NCBI RefSeq assembly: GCF_001512305.1
Contig: NZ_LNUT01000004.1
Location: 380,564-444,563 of the forward strand
DNA: 64,000 bases
Reading direction: 5' to 3'
DNA from: Arthrobacter sp. EPSL27
GTDB lineage: Bacteria; Actinomycetota; Actinomycetes; Actinomycetales; Micrococcaceae
Of the stretch, positions 51,356 to 60,837 are shown piece by piece. The stretch's first letter is position 1; every line of letters begins with the position of its first letter. A program made the position numbers and the translations under genes. The notes below the pieces were generated by a model. The model was not told the origin of the DNA. It did no database searches and saw nothing but the letters and a program-made list of their open reading frames with translations.

Positions 51356-51540
51356 GGACATATCCCACGGGAGCCGCGAGCAATGGGCAGAATGCCATTG
51401 TGCTCACTGGTTTGCGGCGAAGAATGAGCATGTCCCATGGCAGCTGACCGTCACGGCTGGACATGTCCTCCTTGGGCCACGAAGGGTGGGCGAAAAGCTA
51501 TCGTGTCCACTGATCGCATTTAAGAATGGGCATGATCCCC
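51356..51540. repeat. Phased box repeat with hairpins (copy 2, two units)
   Basis: GGACATATCC (51356), an imperfect hairpin containing TGGGCAGAATGCCATT (51378-51405), GAGCATGTCC (51426), GGACATGTCC (51459), a decayed hairpin (51481-51517) and GGGCATGATCC (51528). Spacings match copy 1 (42373-42580): 12 bp box to hairpin, 47-48 bp hairpin start to next box, 33 bp box to box. The orientation is the same as copy 1. It fills the 312-bp non-coding stretch after lerI. Confidence 0.85.
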
Positions 51541-51636
51541 AAAGAGGGAACGGGTCCTCCAAAGTTGGAGCTCTTCCTTGAGGTGTCCGCAGCGTTCGCA
51601 ATCATGCACTCAACCATATTTTCTGCTTATACCGCT

Positions 51637-52080
51637 TTATTTCTGGCCTAGCGTATATCCAAAATCCTCAAGCGTGTAGATTCGACCATTCAATTCAACC
51701 TTCGTGTACCCCTTGCGGGGTGCCTCCAAGCCATTGAAAGCTGTTCCAAAGACTAGCAGCGCCTCCACTGCAATCTTCATCCAATATTGCTTTTCGGTGC
51801 CGTCCCTGAAGGTGCGATTGACCAAGTGCTTGGCTCTACTTTGAGCTCGAGGGGCGCTGCCAAAGGTGATGAATTTGAACAGTGTGAACCTAAGTCCAGT
51901 TTCAGGATCAACGGCGTATTCTCGCGACGTGGTAAAAGGAATTCCGCCGCTTGCACTTAGCAGCTCGAAAACTTCGGTGGTGTAGCGGCTTCCTGTTACC
52001 AACCATTCGAGATATAGCCCGGCGTCGGCATCTGCGACCCGAGGCACCAGGTTGTCCGCGGTTTTTTCGACCCTAAACAT
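51637..52080 (-). CDS. Orphan protein of lower GC, function unknown
   Basis: The product is 147 residues. I do not recognise a family. There is no signal peptide or membrane helix. The sequence is mixed alpha/beta with GLYLEWLVTGSRYTTEVFEL, then AVDPETGLRFTLFKFITFG and RIYTLEDFGYTLGQK. The gene and its flanks (about 51580-52180) are clearly lower in GC than neighbours and use A/T-ending codons, a sign of recent transfer. It lies between the repeat element and the RecB-like helicase, with which it shares strand but not spacing (107 bp). Confidence 0.65.
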   Translation of the reverse strand: MFRVEKTADNLVPRVADADAGLYLEWLVTGSRYTTEVFELLSASGGIPFTTSREYAVDPETGLRFTLFKFITFGSAPRAQSRAKHLVNRTFRDGTEKQYWMKIAVEALLVFGTAFNGLEAPRKGYTKVELNGRIYTLEDFGYTLGQK

Positions 52081-52187
52081 GCAAATCTCTCCCAGACTAG
52101 CGAAGTGCCAGCCCCTCTAAGCTCCGGCCAGTGGGGTCAAGCCACGACTATCATCACGTAAAGGGTGCTTACTGTCATTCGTCCGGT

Positions 52188-55100
52188 TCAGGAAGCCACC
52201 GACCGCTGGCACAGTCCGATGAACCCGCCCAGCTGCTCCAGGCCCTCGGGGTGGACGGGCAGGTAGTTGGTCAGCTCCGGCGCCCGGATCACGACGCCAC
52301 GCCACTGGCCGCGGGATACCGCCACATTGATCCGGTTGCGCGAGAGCAGGAATTCCATGCCGCGCGGCGCCTCAGCCACGGCGGAGCACGCCATGGATAC
52401 AACCACGACGGCGGCCTCCTGGCCCTGGAACTTGTCCACCGTGCCCACCCGGACGCCGGGCAGCCCTGCTGCATCGAGGGCCTCGCGGATCACGTTGACC
52501 TGGGCGTTGTAGGCGGCCACCACCAGAATGTCCGCCACATCCAGCGGCCGTGTGCCCTCTTCCGTATGCCAGGTCAGCCCCAGATGCCGGGTGACCTGGC
52601 GGACCACCTCGGCAGCCTCCTCGACAGACGACGTGATGTTGCCGCTGTGCTCCAGCATGACGGTTTCGATTCCGGCAGGGGCCCCCTCGAGCCGCCGAAG
52701 GTCCGCGGCCGGCGCGGACCGCAACCTGCCCTCGTACGAGAGCTCGGAGACCGCCCGGCACAGTTCCGAGTTCATCCGCCACGAGTCGGCCAGGAAATAG
52801 CCCAGTTCCGGCGGGAGCGTGGCATGCCCGGCGGAAACCCAGCCCAGCGCCGACTCGTCCACCGGCTCGGGGTGGGCGCCCTGGCTGACCTGCGGCAGCT
52901 GCTGCGGATCGCCAAGCAGCAGCAGCCGGCTGCTCGCCTGCGCCACGGCCAGGGTATTGGCCAGCGAGAACTGCCCGGCCTCGTCAATAACCAGCAGATC
53001 CAGCGCACCGGCCGGAACAGTGGCGCCCGTCATGGTCCACGCCGTGCCTCCGATCAACGCGCCGCCAGGCTTGCCCAGCAGCGCCGCCACATCCTTGGCG
53101 GACCGCTGCCCCCAGGGCAGAGCTTCACTGTGTTTCACATCCTTCGCCACCAGTTCCGGATCGACGCCGGCCTTCACCACCGCCGTCTTCAGGAGGTTTT
53201 CCACCACCGCGTGCGACTGCCCGACGACGCCCACCTTCCACCCGTGGGCCACCAGCCGGGCGATGACGTGCGATCCCACGTATGTCTTGCCCGTCCCGGG
53301 CGGACCCTGCACCGCCAGATAGGAATGGTCCAGGGCCAGCACCGCGTCCGTAATGGCATCGACAAACCGGTCCGGGCCCTCCCCGGGCGCCGGCAGAGCC
53401 GCCCCGGAGGCCAGCCGGGGCGGAACCCGGCGCACCAGGTCCAGCGCCGGGTGGCGCGGAAACTCAGGCCGCCCAGTCTGCAGCGCCGCGGTGACATTTG
53501 AGGCCAGGACAGCCAGCGCATCCTCGATGCTCTTGGTCTGGATGGGCTGGTCCTCGGTCAGCGCAACGGGAACCTGATGGTACGGGTCGATGTTCTTGCG
53601 GAGCTTGTCCCGGATGACCACGGTGTCCCTGCCATCCTCGTGGCCCAGCTCCAAAACCTCCGTCCCGAACCAGCCGTTGCGGCCGGTCCCGTTGATGCCC
53701 GTGCCCTCAAGCCCTGCCGGAAGCGGCGGCTCGTACATACGGAACCACGTGCTGCCCTCACGGAGGTCCGAGCCGGGGCTGACCGTGCCGATCAACTTCA
53801 CCTTCCGCTCCGGAAGCTTCGCGCCGTCCTTCCACCATTCCTCGAGCACCTCCGCGTCCTCAACGAGGAAGACATTGCGGTCCTGCTGGTGGTGCGTGTC
53901 CGGGCCGTTCTCGCACCGGTCGAAGTGCGCCCACCAGAACGCTTTGCGCTCCCTCCGGTGGTAGCTGACGGCCGCCGCCAGCATAGAAACCGCCTTCCGG
54001 TCATCCCCGGAAAGCCCGACGGCGGCCCCCGCCGCCTCGGCCAGCGCCACTTCCAGCGGATCCAGGTCGGCTAACTCCGAGCCCGGCTCCGGGCTCACAC
54101 CGACGGCATCGTCCGCTGCTGCGGGCGGTCCGCCGCCCGGACCGCCGCTGCCGGGCTGGATCCCGCGCTCCCGGGCCAGGCCCAGGAGCCAGTCCCGGAG
54201 TTCCAGGGTGGAGAGGCAGTCGTACTCGTTGTAGTCCGCAATCCCGGCGAGGATGGCGTCGGCTTCCTCGGTGTCTCCGTTGTCGCGCGCGTCGCAGTAG
54301 CGGGCGTAGGCCACCACCGATGCGCCGGCGTCCTTCACGTCCCCGGTGCGCAGGTTGGTCCCCATGTACAGCGGCTCGAGTTTCTTGATGCTGTAGGAAT
54401 TCTCAGAAATCCGGAGGCTATTGCGGACCGTCTGGTACAGGTCCACCAGCAGCCCCTCGCGGAGCCACCCGTCCACGGTGTCCTCGCCGGCCACGTGCAT
54501 CACGGAGAGCTTCCGCAGCGCAGTTTTCTCGTACGGGGCGTAGTGGTAGACGTGCATGTCGGGGTAGTCCCGCCGGCGCTTCTCCACGTAGTCGAGGAAG
54601 TCGAGGAACGCCTGCTTCTCCGCCTCGCGGGTGTGCGCCCAGAACGGCCGGAACACCCCGGGCTCGCCGGGAGCCGCCGGCGCCTCCATAACGCCGAACA
54701 GGTACTCCAGCCCCCAGACGCCTGTGGCGCTTTCCTGCCACAGGGGATCACCTTCGAAGTCGAAAAAGATGTCCCCCTCGCTCGGCGGGGGCAGTTCCGC
54801 GAGCGTGTTCTCCGGAATCACGCCGAAGCGGATGCTGTGCTTTTCGCCGTCCTTGACGAACTGCACCTCACCATCCGCGGGGCCGATGCCGCTCTGCATC
54901 CGGGCCTGCTCCTGCAGCCGCAGCTGTGCCGCGCTGGGGCTGGCCAGGGCCGCCTCGGCGAGCTGGCGGACCGTGCGGATCCCCTCGGCGCGGAACTTCT
55001 TGCGCTGGGCCGAATTCATCCGGGCCACAAGCAGCAGGTCGTCGGTGGCTTTGACCTGTTCCTGGCAGTAGTCGCAGCGGCCGCACGCGATAATACCGGG

Positions 55101-55811
55101 GGTGTCCCAGGCCACGGTGCCGGGCTGCGCCCGATGCGCCGAGGTCAGCGCCACGAACCTGTCCCTCCGCTCCCGGAAAACCGGCAGCACCTCGGCGAGC
55201 TTGTGGTGGCTGCGGACGTAGTCGAAGCCGCCGTCCGGGAGCTGCACGGTAGCGCCGAGGACCAGTGTCACGTCCGGGGCCGGGGTGATCCCGGCCTTCA
55301 GGAGCTGGTCGCCGTAGGCCGCCAGCTGGAGCAGGGCGGACACCTTCGCGTGGCGGGCCAGCTTGGTGTCGAAGACGGCGTAACTGCCGCCGGCCTGCCG
55401 GACCAGGAAGTCCGAGCGGCCGTGGAACTGGCCGTCAAAGAACGCGGCCTGGAAAACGACGTCGGCCCCCGCGCGGAGCGCATCGATCGACTCGGCGTGC
55501 TTGGCCTCCAGTGTGGCGCGGTCCATGGCCTCCGCCGGGACCACGTCGTACACGCCGCGCCCCGCGGCCGGGTCCCAGTGGCCGAAGTCCGCCACGAACC
55601 GATCGAGCACCTTCCGCTCGTGGAGGTCGCCCAGGACGGCGGCGTGCCTGAGCATCTCATCGTCCGCGAACTCTGCCTTGGGGGCGCGGCCCAGCTTCTC
55701 GTCGAGCTTCCGGAGCAGCTGGTACTCACAGCTGGCGGCGATCACCAGATCGCTCGCGGAGAAAATCAGGTCCCGTGCGGAACCCGGCACTTCCGGTTCA
55801 ACGAAAAACAC
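52188..55811 (-). CDS. TM0106-family RecB-like Fe-S nuclease fused to SF1 helicase
   Basis: The product is 1207 residues. The N-terminal PD-(D/E)XK nuclease (about 15-260) has GRSDFLVRQ, YAVFDTKLARH and LLQLAAYGDQ. Cys28 plus CGRCDYC near 241-247 give a Cas4/AddB-like iron-sulfur ligand set. A central RNase H-like or DEDD-type segment (IFFDFEGDPLW, HVYHYAPYEKTALRKL) follows. The C-terminal Dna2/Upf1-type helicase has GPPGTGKTYVGSHV (about 835), VIDEAGQFSL (about 940), LGDPQQLPQVSQG and DKFQGQEA. It is likely a DNA repair or defence nuclease-helicase. The start is GTG 55811. Confidence 0.87.
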   Translation of the reverse strand: MFFVEPEVPGSARDLIFSASDLVIAASCEYQLLRKLDEKLGRAPKAEFADDEMLRHAAVLGDLHERKVLDRFVADFGHWDPAAGRGVYDVVPAEAMDRATLEAKHAESIDALRAGADVVFQAAFFDGQFHGRSDFLVRQAGGSYAVFDTKLARHAKVSALLQLAAYGDQLLKAGITPAPDVTLVLGATVQLPDGGFDYVRSHHKLAEVLPVFRERRDRFVALTSAHRAQPGTVAWDTPGIIACGRCDYCQEQVKATDDLLLVARMNSAQRKKFRAEGIRTVRQLAEAALASPSAAQLRLQEQARMQSGIGPADGEVQFVKDGEKHSIRFGVIPENTLAELPPPSEGDIFFDFEGDPLWQESATGVWGLEYLFGVMEAPAAPGEPGVFRPFWAHTREAEKQAFLDFLDYVEKRRRDYPDMHVYHYAPYEKTALRKLSVMHVAGEDTVDGWLREGLLVDLYQTVRNSLRISENSYSIKKLEPLYMGTNLRTGDVKDAGASVVAYARYCDARDNGDTEEADAILAGIADYNEYDCLSTLELRDWLLGLARERGIQPGSGGPGGGPPAAADDAVGVSPEPGSELADLDPLEVALAEAAGAAVGLSGDDRKAVSMLAAAVSYHRRERKAFWWAHFDRCENGPDTHHQQDRNVFLVEDAEVLEEWWKDGAKLPERKVKLIGTVSPGSDLREGSTWFRMYEPPLPAGLEGTGINGTGRNGWFGTEVLELGHEDGRDTVVIRDKLRKNIDPYHQVPVALTEDQPIQTKSIEDALAVLASNVTAALQTGRPEFPRHPALDLVRRVPPRLASGAALPAPGEGPDRFVDAITDAVLALDHSYLAVQGPPGTGKTYVGSHVIARLVAHGWKVGVVGQSHAVVENLLKTAVVKAGVDPELVAKDVKHSEALPWGQRSAKDVAALLGKPGGALIGGTAWTMTGATVPAGALDLLVIDEAGQFSLANTLAVAQASSRLLLLGDPQQLPQVSQGAHPEPVDESALGWVSAGHATLPPELGYFLADSWRMNSELCRAVSELSYEGRLRSAPAADLRRLEGAPAGIETVMLEHSGNITSSVEEAAEVVRQVTRHLGLTWHTEEGTRPLDVADILVVAAYNAQVNVIREALDAAGLPGVRVGTVDKFQGQEAAVVVVSMACSAVAEAPRGMEFLLSRNRINVAVSRGQWRGVVIRAPELTNYLPVHPEGLEQLGGFIGLCQRSVAS

Positions 55812-55974
55812 TGTGCCCCCGATGTTGGTGTGCTGCGGCTCTGCGGCCCGGACGTGCAGCCGGTGCTGCCAGCCCGTCTGTTCTTCAAGCTATCAAAGCC
55901 CTCCGACAATCCGGCGCGGACCCTGGACGGGAGGGGCTGGTTCCTGTCACAGGCCCGGCGTAGGGTCTGGTGAC

Positions 55975-56580
55975 ATGACCGAACAGCAACCCTTCGAGCT
56001 GGTCCAGCGCTACGCACACTTCGAGCTGCGCCGCTATCCCGCGCACGTTGTGGCCGAGATCCAGGTCAACGCAATGTTCGACCGGGCCGGCAATGCGGCC
56101 TTCCGGCACCTGTTCAATTACATCAGCGGCAACAACAATGCCCGGCAGAAGCTGGCCATGACGGCCCCGGTGGTCCAGGCGCCGGGACCGTCGCAGAAGC
56201 TGGCGATGACCGCCCCGGTGATCCAGAGCGGTCCGCTGCCGGGACGTGGCGGACCCGCAGACTTTGTCGTCGCCTTTGTGCTCCCTGCCGGCACGACGGC
56301 GGAGACGGCGCCGGTCCCTGCGGACCCCCGGGTCAGGATCCGGGCAATCCCCGCGTCGCTGGCGGCTGCCCTCCGGTTCTCGGGCAGCGGCTCGGCAGCT
56401 GCTTTCGAACGGCGCAACGAGGGGCTCCAGGCCGCGCTGGTGCTGGCCGGCCTGACCGCCGTGGGGCCGCCGCGGTTCGCCCAGTTTGATCCTCCGTTCA
56501 AGCCGTGGTTCCTGCGGCGGAACGAGGTAGTCCAGGACGTGCAGGAGCCTGCGCCGCCCGCAGGCAAGCCCGGCCCCTGA
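55975..56580 (+). CDS. SOUL family haem-binding protein
   Basis: The product is 201 residues. [32 protein letters not shown], then two copies of [22 protein letters not shown] are the signature of the SOUL/HBP family. The late [15 protein letters not shown] block ([15 protein letters not shown]) is also typical. ATG 55975 begins the canonical domain; the frame is open far upstream inside the opposite-strand helicase gene and is not used. It is divergent from the helicase. It probably binds haem or tetrapyrrole. Confidence 0.88.
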   Translation: MTEQQPFELVQRYAHFELRRYPAHVVAEIQVNAMFDRAGNAAFRHLFNYISGNNNARQKLAMTAPVVQAPGPSQKLAMTAPVIQSGPLPGRGGPADFVVAFVLPAGTTAETAPVPADPRVRIRAIPASLAAALRFSGSGSAAAFERRNEGLQAALVLAGLTAVGPPRFAQFDPPFKPWFLRRNEVVQDVQEPAPPAGKPGP

Positions 56581-56603
56581 CGGCGGTAAGGCAAAATGGC
56601 AGG

Positions 56604-59087
56604 GTGACTCAACTCCCGCACCGCCCTTCCCCGTCAGCTTCCACAGCGCCGCCCAAAACCCAGGCTTCCCAGACCCAGGAGTCGGGCATCGCCGCCCAGA
56701 TCGCCGCCGAACTCGGCGTCCAGGCCTGGCAGGTCAAGGCGGCGGTGGAGCTGCTCGACGGCGGCTCCACCGTGCCGTTCATCGCCCGGTACCGCAAGGA
56801 AGCCACCGGGACGCTCGATGACACCCAGCTCCGCGACCTGGAGGAACGGCTGCGGTACCTCCGCGAGCTGGAGGACCGCCGCCGGACCGTTCTCGAGGCG
56901 ATCGCCGCCCAAGGCGCGCTGACCCCGGAACTGCAGGCCGCCGTCGTCGCCGCCGACACCAAGTCGCGGCTGGAGGACATCTACCTGCCGTTCAAGTCCA
57001 AGCGCCGCACCAAGGCGCAGATCGCCCGCGAAGCCGGGCTGGAACCGCTGGCCGACGCCCTCCTGAAGCGGCCGGAGCTGGACCCGGAACGTGAAGCGGC
57101 TAAATACCTCAACGCCGAGCACTCCGTCGGGGACGCCGCGGCCGCGCTCGCCGGGGCCCGCGCCATCCTGGTGGAGCGGGTGGCGCAGGACGCCGACCTG
57201 GCCGCCACACTCAGGGAGAGGCTCTGGACCCAGGGCCGCATGGTGTCCCGCGTCAAGAAAGGCAAGGACGCCGAAGGACAGAAGTTCAAGGACTACTTCG
57301 AGTTCTCCCAGCAGCCGGCCGGCATGCCCTCGCACCGCGTGCTGGCACTGCTGCGCGGCGAGAAGGACGGCGTGCTGGAGTTGGATCTCGCCGAGGCGGA
57401 ACCGGACGACGACGCCGCACTCACCGCCGCGCGCGGCCGCTACGAAGCCGCTGTGGCCCGGTTCCTCGGCGTCGCCGACCGCGGCCGGCCCGCCGACGCC
57501 TGGCTGCTGCAGACCGCACAGGCCGCGTGGCGCTCACGGGTGCTGGCCCGGCTGACCGCAGACCTGCGGAGCCGGATGTTCGCCGCTGCCGAGGACGAGG
57601 CCGTGCGGGTCTTCGCCGCCAACCTCCGGGATGTGCTGCTCGCCGCGCCGGCGGGCAACCGGGCGACTCTGGGCCTGGACCCGGGGCTGCGCACCGGCGT
57701 GAAAGTGGCGGTGGTGGACAGCACCGGCAAGGTGGTGGCGACCGACACCGTCTACCCGCACGCCCCGGCCCGCAAGTGGGACGAGGCGCTGCGGACACTG
57801 GTGGGCCTGGCCCGGAAGCACGGCGTCGAACTTGTCGCGATCGGCAACGGCACGGCGTCACGGGAAACGGACAAGCTTGCCGGGGAACTGATCAAGCAGC
57901 TTTCGTCCGGTGCAGGGTCCGCGCCGCAGAAGATCGTGGTGTCCGAGGCCGGCGCATCCGTCTACTCCGCGTCGGCGCTGGCCGCAGCGGAGCTGCCCGG
58001 CATGGACGTGTCCCTGCGCGGCGCCGTGTCCATTGCCCGGCGCCTGCAGGACCCCCTCGCGGAACTGGTGAAGATCGAACCGAAGTCGATCGGCGTCGGG
58101 CAGTACCAGCACGACGTCACCTCCGCCAAGCTGGACCGCAGCCTGGACGCCGTGGTGGAGGACTGCGTGAACGCGGTGGGCGTGGACGTGAATACGGCTT
58201 CCCCGGCGCTGCTCAGCCGTGTGGCCGGCGTCGGGCCGCTGCTGAGCGAGAACATCGTGGCGTACCGGAATGAGCACGGCCCGTTCACGAAGCGCACCGA
58301 GCTGAAGAAGGTGCCGCGGCTGGGCGCGAAGGCGTTTGAGCAATGCGCCGGCTTCCTGCGTATCACCGGGGGAGTCGAGCCGCTGGACGCCTCCAGCGTG
58401 CACCCGGAGGCGTACCCGGTGGCGCGGAAGATCAAGGCGGCCGCCGGGACGGCTCCGGCCGCGGGAAGCTACGCCGCCCTGAACCCGCAGGACTTTGTGG
58501 ACGGCACGTTCGGCCTGCCCACGGTGCAGGACATCATCGCCGAGTTGGAAAAGCCGGGCCGGGACCCGCGCCCGGCGTTCGCGGCGGCGGCGTTCTCCGA
58601 GGGCATCGAGAAGATCTCCGACCTCAGGCCCGGGATGGTGCTGGAGGGCACCGTCACCAACGTGGCGGCGTTCGGCGCGTTTGTCGACGTCGGGGTGCAC
58701 CAGGACGGGCTGGTGCACGTGTCCGCGCTGGCCAACCGCTTCGTCTCCGATCCCCGCGAGGTGGTCAAGTCCGGGCAGGTGGTCCGGGTGAAGGTGCTGG
58801 AAGCCGATCCGGAACGGAAGCGCATCTCCCTGACGCTGCGGCTCGACGACGAACCGGCGGCGCCGAAGAAGCGTGAGCCGGGGGAGCGGGCGTCCGGCCA
58901 GCGTGAGCCGGGGCAACGTGAGCCGGGGCAGCGGACGGCCGAGCGACCGTCCGGTAAGCAGCCAGCGGGGCAACCGAGGCCGGACCGGCGGGGATCCGCC
59001 CGGCAGCCGCAGAAGCCGGCGGCCGCACCCGCCCCTGCCAATACGGCCATGGCGGAGGCGCTGAGGAGGGCCGGCCTGGGGAAGTAG
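56604..59087 (+). CDS. tex: Tex, RNA-binding transcription accessory protein
   Basis: The product is 827 residues with all Tex modules in order: N-terminal HTH-like region ([19 protein letters not shown]), [17 protein letters not shown], YqgF-like RNase H fold ([20 protein letters not shown]), helix-hairpin-helix ([20 protein letters not shown]) and S1 domain ([20 protein letters not shown]). The tail after 760 is an Arg/Pro/Gly-rich low-complexity stretch with repeated EPGQR units. GTG 56604 is the probable start; the ribosome site is weak. It is a nearly universal housekeeping gene. Confidence 0.95.
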   Translation: MTQLPHRPSPSASTAPPKTQASQTQESGIAAQIAAELGVQAWQVKAAVELLDGGSTVPFIARYRKEATGTLDDTQLRDLEERLRYLRELEDRRRTVLEAIAAQGALTPELQAAVVAADTKSRLEDIYLPFKSKRRTKAQIAREAGLEPLADALLKRPELDPEREAAKYLNAEHSVGDAAAALAGARAILVERVAQDADLAATLRERLWTQGRMVSRVKKGKDAEGQKFKDYFEFSQQPAGMPSHRVLALLRGEKDGVLELDLAEAEPDDDAALTAARGRYEAAVARFLGVADRGRPADAWLLQTAQAAWRSRVLARLTADLRSRMFAAAEDEAVRVFAANLRDVLLAAPAGNRATLGLDPGLRTGVKVAVVDSTGKVVATDTVYPHAPARKWDEALRTLVGLARKHGVELVAIGNGTASRETDKLAGELIKQLSSGAGSAPQKIVVSEAGASVYSASALAAAELPGMDVSLRGAVSIARRLQDPLAELVKIEPKSIGVGQYQHDVTSAKLDRSLDAVVEDCVNAVGVDVNTASPALLSRVAGVGPLLSENIVAYRNEHGPFTKRTELKKVPRLGAKAFEQCAGFLRITGGVEPLDASSVHPEAYPVARKIKAAAGTAPAAGSYAALNPQDFVDGTFGLPTVQDIIAELEKPGRDPRPAFAAAAFSEGIEKISDLRPGMVLEGTVTNVAAFGAFVDVGVHQDGLVHVSALANRFVSDPREVVKSGQVVRVKVLEADPERKRISLTLRLDDEPAAPKKREPGERASGQREPGQREPGQRTAERPSGKQPAGQPRPDRRGSARQPQKPAAAPAPANTAMAEALRRAGLGK

Positions 59088-59252
59088 GCCGGCCGGGGCC
59101 GCCTGCCGCTCGTCGCTGAATTCCTACCGCTCGGCGCACAAATAGTACGTTTGCTGACGATCTGCACCATGATTGCCGGAGGCAACGGCCCTGATCGGGG
59201 CTTTCGCCTCTATGCCGCAGGGACACCGACGTCGGAAGCAAAGGGAGCACTT

Positions 59253-60662
59253 ATGGGCTGGCTGGACCGTGAACGAACCATCGCCCCGCCGGGATTCAAC
59301 CGGTGGCTGGTGCCGCCCGCGGCGCTCGCCGTGCACTTGTGCATCGGCCAGGCGTATGCCACCAGCGTCTACAAAACAGCGCTGGTCAAGCACTTCGGCG
59401 CCAGCCTGACCGAAATCGGTGTGATCTTCTCGATCGCGATCGTGATGCTGGGCCTCTCCGCCGCGGTTATGGGCACCTGGGTGGATAAGAACGGCCCGCG
59501 CAAGGCCATGTTCACGTCGGCCGTGTTCTGGGCCAGCGGCTTCCTGATTGGTTCGCTGGGCATCTTCAGCGGCCAGCTCTGGCTGGTGTACCTCGGATAC
59601 GGGTTCATCGGCGGCATCGGCCTGGGCATCGGCTACATCTCGCCGGTCTCCACCCTGATTAAGTGGTTCCCCGACCGCCCGGGACTCGCCACCGGCATGG
59701 CCATCATGGGCTTCGGCGGCGGTGCCCTGATCGCCAGCCCCGTCTCGACCGCTCTGCTCAAAATGTACGACCCCAACTCGGGCGCCCAGGGCTGGGTGGC
59801 CAGCGGCGACGCCGTCGGCAAGCTCTTCCTGACGCTCGGCGCCGTGTACCTGGCGTACATGCTGTTCGGCGCGCTCACCATCAAAGTCCCGGCCGACGGC
59901 TGGAAGCCCGCCGGCTTCGACCCGTCCAAGGTCAAGGCCGCCACCCTGGTCACAACGGACAACGTCTCCGCAAAGAACGCCGTCAAGACCCGGCAGTTCT
60001 GGCTGGTCTGGATTGCGCTCTTCTGCAACGTCACCGCCGGCATCGGCATCCTTGAGCAGGCCGCCCCCATGATCCAGGACTTCTTCCGCCAGTCCGACGG
60101 CGTGTCCCTGGTGAGTGCCGCCGTCGCCTCCGGCTTCGTGGGCCTGCTCTCGATCGGCAACATGTCCGGCCGCTTTGCCTGGTCCGCGACGTCTGACATC
60201 ACCGGCCGCAAGCGCATCTACATGATGTACCTCGGGGTCGGCGCCGTGCTCTACACGGTGCTGGCGCTGGCCGGCTCCGCCACCACCTTCCTCTACGTGG
60301 CGCTCGCGTTCGTCATCATCTCCTTCTACGGCGGCGGCTTTGCCACCGTCCCGGCCTACCTGCGCGACCTGTTCGGCACGTTCCAGGTCGGGGCCATCCA
60401 CGGCCGGCTCCTGACAGCGTGGTCCGCGGCCGGCATCGCCGGGCCGCTGATCGTCAACGCGTTCCTGGACGCCCAGGGCAAACCCGGCCAGCTGACCGCC
60501 GCGTCCTACCAGCCCGCGCTGCTGACCATGGTGGGGCTGCTGGTGGTCGGCTTTGTGGCCAACCTGCTGGTCAAGCCGGTGGACAGCCGCTTCCACGAGC
60601 CCCGCCCCGAACCTGCCCGCACGGAACCTGCCCGTTCCGAAGAACCCGCCATGGAGGCCTGA
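59253..60662 (+). CDS. OFA family MFS transporter (oxalate/formate antiporter type)
   Basis: The product is 469 residues with 12 helices. FNRWLVPPAALAVHLCIGQA and YATSVYKTALVKHFG at the N-terminus and YISPVSTLIKWFPDRPGLAT in the middle are characteristic of OFA-family carriers of small anions. A Glu/Pro/Arg-rich tail follows. AAAGGGAG precedes ATG 59253. The next gene, encoding a 57-residue membrane protein, starts 1 bp after its stop, and a gamma-glutamyltransferase-family gene overlaps that, so all three form one operon. Confidence 0.9.
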   Translation: MGWLDRERTIAPPGFNRWLVPPAALAVHLCIGQAYATSVYKTALVKHFGASLTEIGVIFSIAIVMLGLSAAVMGTWVDKNGPRKAMFTSAVFWASGFLIGSLGIFSGQLWLVYLGYGFIGGIGLGIGYISPVSTLIKWFPDRPGLATGMAIMGFGGGALIASPVSTALLKMYDPNSGAQGWVASGDAVGKLFLTLGAVYLAYMLFGALTIKVPADGWKPAGFDPSKVKAATLVTTDNVSAKNAVKTRQFWLVWIALFCNVTAGIGILEQAAPMIQDFFRQSDGVSLVSAAVASGFVGLLSIGNMSGRFAWSATSDITGRKRIYMMYLGVGAVLYTVLALAGSATTFLYVALAFVIISFYGGGFATVPAYLRDLFGTFQVGAIHGRLLTAWSAAGIAGPLIVNAFLDAQGKPGQLTAASYQPALLTMVGLLVVGFVANLLVKPVDSRFHEPRPEPARTEPARSEEPAMEA

Positions 60663-60663
60663 G

Positions 60664-60837
60664 ATGAGCGCTGCACAAATACCTGCGAACCAGACACCTG
60701 CGAATCAGCAATATGCGAACCAGACACCTGTGAACCCGTCCACCGGGAAACTGGTGGCCGCCTGGGCGCTGGTGGGCGTGCCGCTGGGATACGGCGTTTA
60801 CGAGACCCTCACCCGGGTGGCGGCCCTCTTTGGCTGA
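60664..60837 (+). CDS. 57-residue MFS-associated small membrane protein
   Basis: The N-terminal 27 residues contain an N-Q-T-P repeat (PANQTPANQQYANQTPVN), encoded by a degenerate 15-bp DNA repeat. The remainder is a single membrane helix (KLVAAWALVGVPLGYGVYET). It starts 1 bp after the OFA transporter stop and overlaps the next gene by 8 bp. Small proteins of this kind next to OFA carriers are known in databases as MFS transporter small subunits; that is the likely role. Confidence 0.8.
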   Translation: MSAAQIPANQTPANQQYANQTPVNPSTGKLVAAWALVGVPLGYGVYETLTRVAALFG

